Shown here piece after piece: positions 62,788 to 64,000 of a DNA stretch of 64,000 nucleotides. The translations under genes were made by a program, and so were the position numbers. Origin of the DNA: Abditibacterium sp. (GTDB lineage: Bacteria; Armatimonadota; Abditibacteriia; Abditibacteriales; Abditibacteriaceae); contig JAUJNG010000005.1 of NCBI GenBank assembly GCA_030448265.1, positions 146,843 to 210,842 on the forward strand, given 5' to 3'. Each line of letters starts with the position of its first letter. The first letter of the stretch is position 1. The notes beneath the pieces are model-generated. The model worked only from the letters and a program-made list of their open reading frames with translations, did no database searches and was not told the origin of the DNA.

Positions 62788-63170
62788 CGCAGACCTATTT
62801 GCTCGACACCAATATTTTGGTTGCTTATCAAAATGGAGAAGAGGCTGTCGCGGGGCGCATCGAAGCTCAAGCAGTGGTTACGACCAGCATTGTCCTGGGC
62901 GAACTCTATTTTGGCGCTTTCAAAAGCGTTCGCGTGGGGGCCAATTTGAGCCGTGTTGAAACGACACGGCTTTTGCTTTCGGTTCTTTCCTGCGACGAAG
63001 AAACCTCCAAAATCTACGGCGACGTGAAAAACCAACTCCGCGCGAAAGGCCGTCCCATTCCCGACAACGACATTTGGATCGCGGCGACGGCGCTGCAACA
63101 CGACCTGGTTCTGGCCTCGCGCGACGCTCATTTCGGAAGTGTTGACGGCTTGAAACTGGAGATTTGGTAA
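62784..63170 (+). CDS. PIN-domain toxin (VapC-like ribonuclease)
   Basis: A 128-residue PIN-domain protein. The acidic active-site residues are visible: Asp in LLDTNILVAYQN (about residue 8), Glu in VLGELYFGAF, and Asp pairs in PIPDNDIWIAATAL and ASRDAHFG. VapC toxins cleave tRNA or rRNA when their antitoxin is degraded. With the preceding small gene it forms a type II toxin-antitoxin module. A third gene overlaps its stop by one base. Confidence 0.92.
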   Translation: MTQTYLLDTNILVAYQNGEEAVAGRIEAQAVVTTSIVLGELYFGAFKSVRVGANLSRVETTRLLLSVLSCDEETSKIYGDVKNQLRAKGRPIPDNDIWIAATALQHDLVLASRDAHFGSVDGLKLEIW

Positions 63171-63502
63171 TGGCTCGCTTTTGGAAAACCGACGCTCAAA
63201 ATCGCGTTAATCCGCTTGTTCCCGACTGGATTTATTTCGTGGAAGTGTGTTCGTTCACCTTCCATTTCCGGTCAATTGAGGAAATCGAGGAATATCTTGA
63301 AGAATTTTCCCTCAAAATTCATCCCAGTTCGGCGGATGGCGTTGGCGACAACAATTACCTTTACGGCGACCATTTTGAACGGCGGAGCAACTTCGACCGC
63401 TTGCCGCTTTATCTGCGCGAAGAACCCAAACGCTTGAAAGTCGTGAAGGCGCTGCAACGCGCCATTGAGGAATTCGGCAAAAACGGCGCGTCATCCAAAT
63501 GA
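63170..63502 (+). CDS. Small conserved-looking protein of unknown function
   Basis: A 110-residue soluble protein whose ATG overlaps the toxin stop (TAATG), so it is translated with the toxin-antitoxin pair. Composition is acidic and aromatic-rich: WIYFVEVCSFTFHFRSIEEI EEYLEEF, and a basic C-terminus KRLKVVKALQRAIEEFGKNG. No family is recognised. It may be an accessory member of the module or simply follow it in an operon. Confidence 0.65.
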   Translation: MARFWKTDAQNRVNPLVPDWIYFVEVCSFTFHFRSIEEIEEYLEEFSLKIHPSSADGVGDNNYLYGDHFERRSNFDRLPLYLREEPKRLKVVKALQRAIEEFGKNGASSK

Positions 63503-63506
63503 TGCG

Positions 63507-64000
63507 TTATCGCAGCGCCGTAATCAGCAGTTTGGCAATCCCCAGATAAATCGCCAGCCCCGTAGCGTCCACCAGAGTGGTGATGAGCGGCGCGGAAATG
63601 AGCGCCGGATCGACTTTGAACTTCTGCGCCACAAGCGGAATGAGCGCGCTGATGACATTCGCCCAGGTGCAAATCGCCAGAATCGAGAGCGCCACCACCA
63701 TCGCCAACTGGCTTTCGAAGCCGCGCAGCGAAACCAGGGCGAAACCAATCAGCGCCAGTAGAGAACCCAGTAGCAGCCCGCCCAGAAGTTCGCGCCCCAG
63801 AACGCGAAAAATGTCTTTGAAACGCACTTCGCCCAGCGAAATGCCGCGAATGATGGTCGAAACCGTTTGCGCGCCGGTGTTGCCGCCGGTTCCGATGAGA
63901 AGTGGGATAAAAATCGTCAAAGCGGCGACTTTCGCGAAGTCTGCGTCGTGCGCCGCCAGCACTTCGCCCGACAATTGCGAGGCTGCAAAGAGCAAAACCA
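63507..64000 (-). CDS. mgtE: Magnesium transporter MgtE, C-terminal part (cut by window edge)
   Basis: The visible 163 or more residues are the C-terminal membrane domain of MgtE: PLLIGTGGNTGAQTVSTIIR G is the strongly conserved segment with the pore-facing Gly/Thr, followed by LGGLLLGSLLALIGF and PLITTLVDATGLAIYLGIAK LL. The 5' end with the N and CBS domains lies outside the window beyond 64000. The stop codon is five bases from the end of the convergent small gene at 63502. Confidence 0.93.
   Translation of the reverse strand, partial: VLLFAASQLSGEVLAAHDADFAKVAALTIFIPLLIGTGGNTGAQTVSTIIRGISLGEVRFKDIFRVLGRELLGGLLLGSLLALIGFALVSLRGFESQLAMVVALSILAICTWANVISALIPLVAQKFKVDPALISAPLITTLVDATGLAIYLGIAKLLITALR

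Overview
The window reads as one contiguous stretch of a GC-rich bacterial chromosome, about 58-60% GC by eye, with no rRNA, tRNA or CRISPR array that I can find. The best guess at lineage is Armatimonadota/Abditibacteriota or a close relative. The grounds are an H-x-G-type pilin whose N-terminus has the Armatimonadota flavour ([20 protein letters not shown], then a [11 protein letters not shown] stretch and [10 protein letters not shown]), a SpoVS next to RNase Y, many secreted uncharacterised glycosidases, and low similarity of most proteins to model organisms. This is inference and should be tested with enolase, FtsY and RNase Y phylogenies.

Layout. 0-9.4 kb: small membrane protein, peroxiredoxin, thioredoxin-like protein, a membrane GAF-GGDEF-HD-GYP protein, FtsY, LysE exporter, metallo-beta-lactamase hydrolase plus SDR, and a receiver-GGDEF protein. 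9.4-18.4 kb: SpoVS, RNase Y (frameshifted), a Gly-rich secreted protein, Lnt, a DivIC/FtsB-like protein (frameshifted), enolase and an SGNH hydrolase. 18.7-23 kb: a SARP/NB-ARC/TPR regulator, a decayed methyltransferase and an acetyltransferase-like protein. 23.6-38 kb: a carbohydrate region with GH42, GH13 and GH32/43-like enzymes, a GntR-type sugar-sensing repressor, a pilin-like protein, a secreted clan-A glycosidase, a CBM9-like protein and a very large LamG protein (frameshifted). 38.2-44.5 kb: a complete PaoABC-type molybdenum aldehyde oxidoreductase operon with XdhC and a MocA-like maturation gene, plus a cupin. 44.5-45.1 kb: IS5-family debris beside a truncated secreted-protein gene. 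45.3-53.3 kb: two divergent BlaI-M56 receptor/repressor modules with very large C-terminal extensions. 53.5-64 kb: aldo/keto reductase, GH15 glucoamylase, APC permease, BioF, VanX-like dipeptidase, an isoprenylcysteine-methyltransferase-family enzyme, SDR, a PIN toxin-antitoxin pair and the end of MgtE.

The most striking property is not a gene. Most intergenic gaps longer than about 60 bp hold a long, nearly perfect inverted repeat, with arms of 22-55 bp. At least nineteen occur in 64 kb, of many unrelated sequences. Four belong to one family with a fixed cloverleaf-like fold: an outer stem plus two small hairpins. Several run into coding sequence, supplying stop codons, encoding C-terminal tails (BioF, SDR), or lying in frame inside the predicted N-terminus of Lnt. 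Two are nested inside second, shorter inverted repeats, as if one palindrome had inserted into another. This looks like an active or recently active population of palindromic elements, perhaps reused as bidirectional terminators.

Three long genes carry single-base frameshifts (rny, the divIC-like gene and the LamG gene). In so essential a gene as rny, an assembly error is the first thing to exclude.
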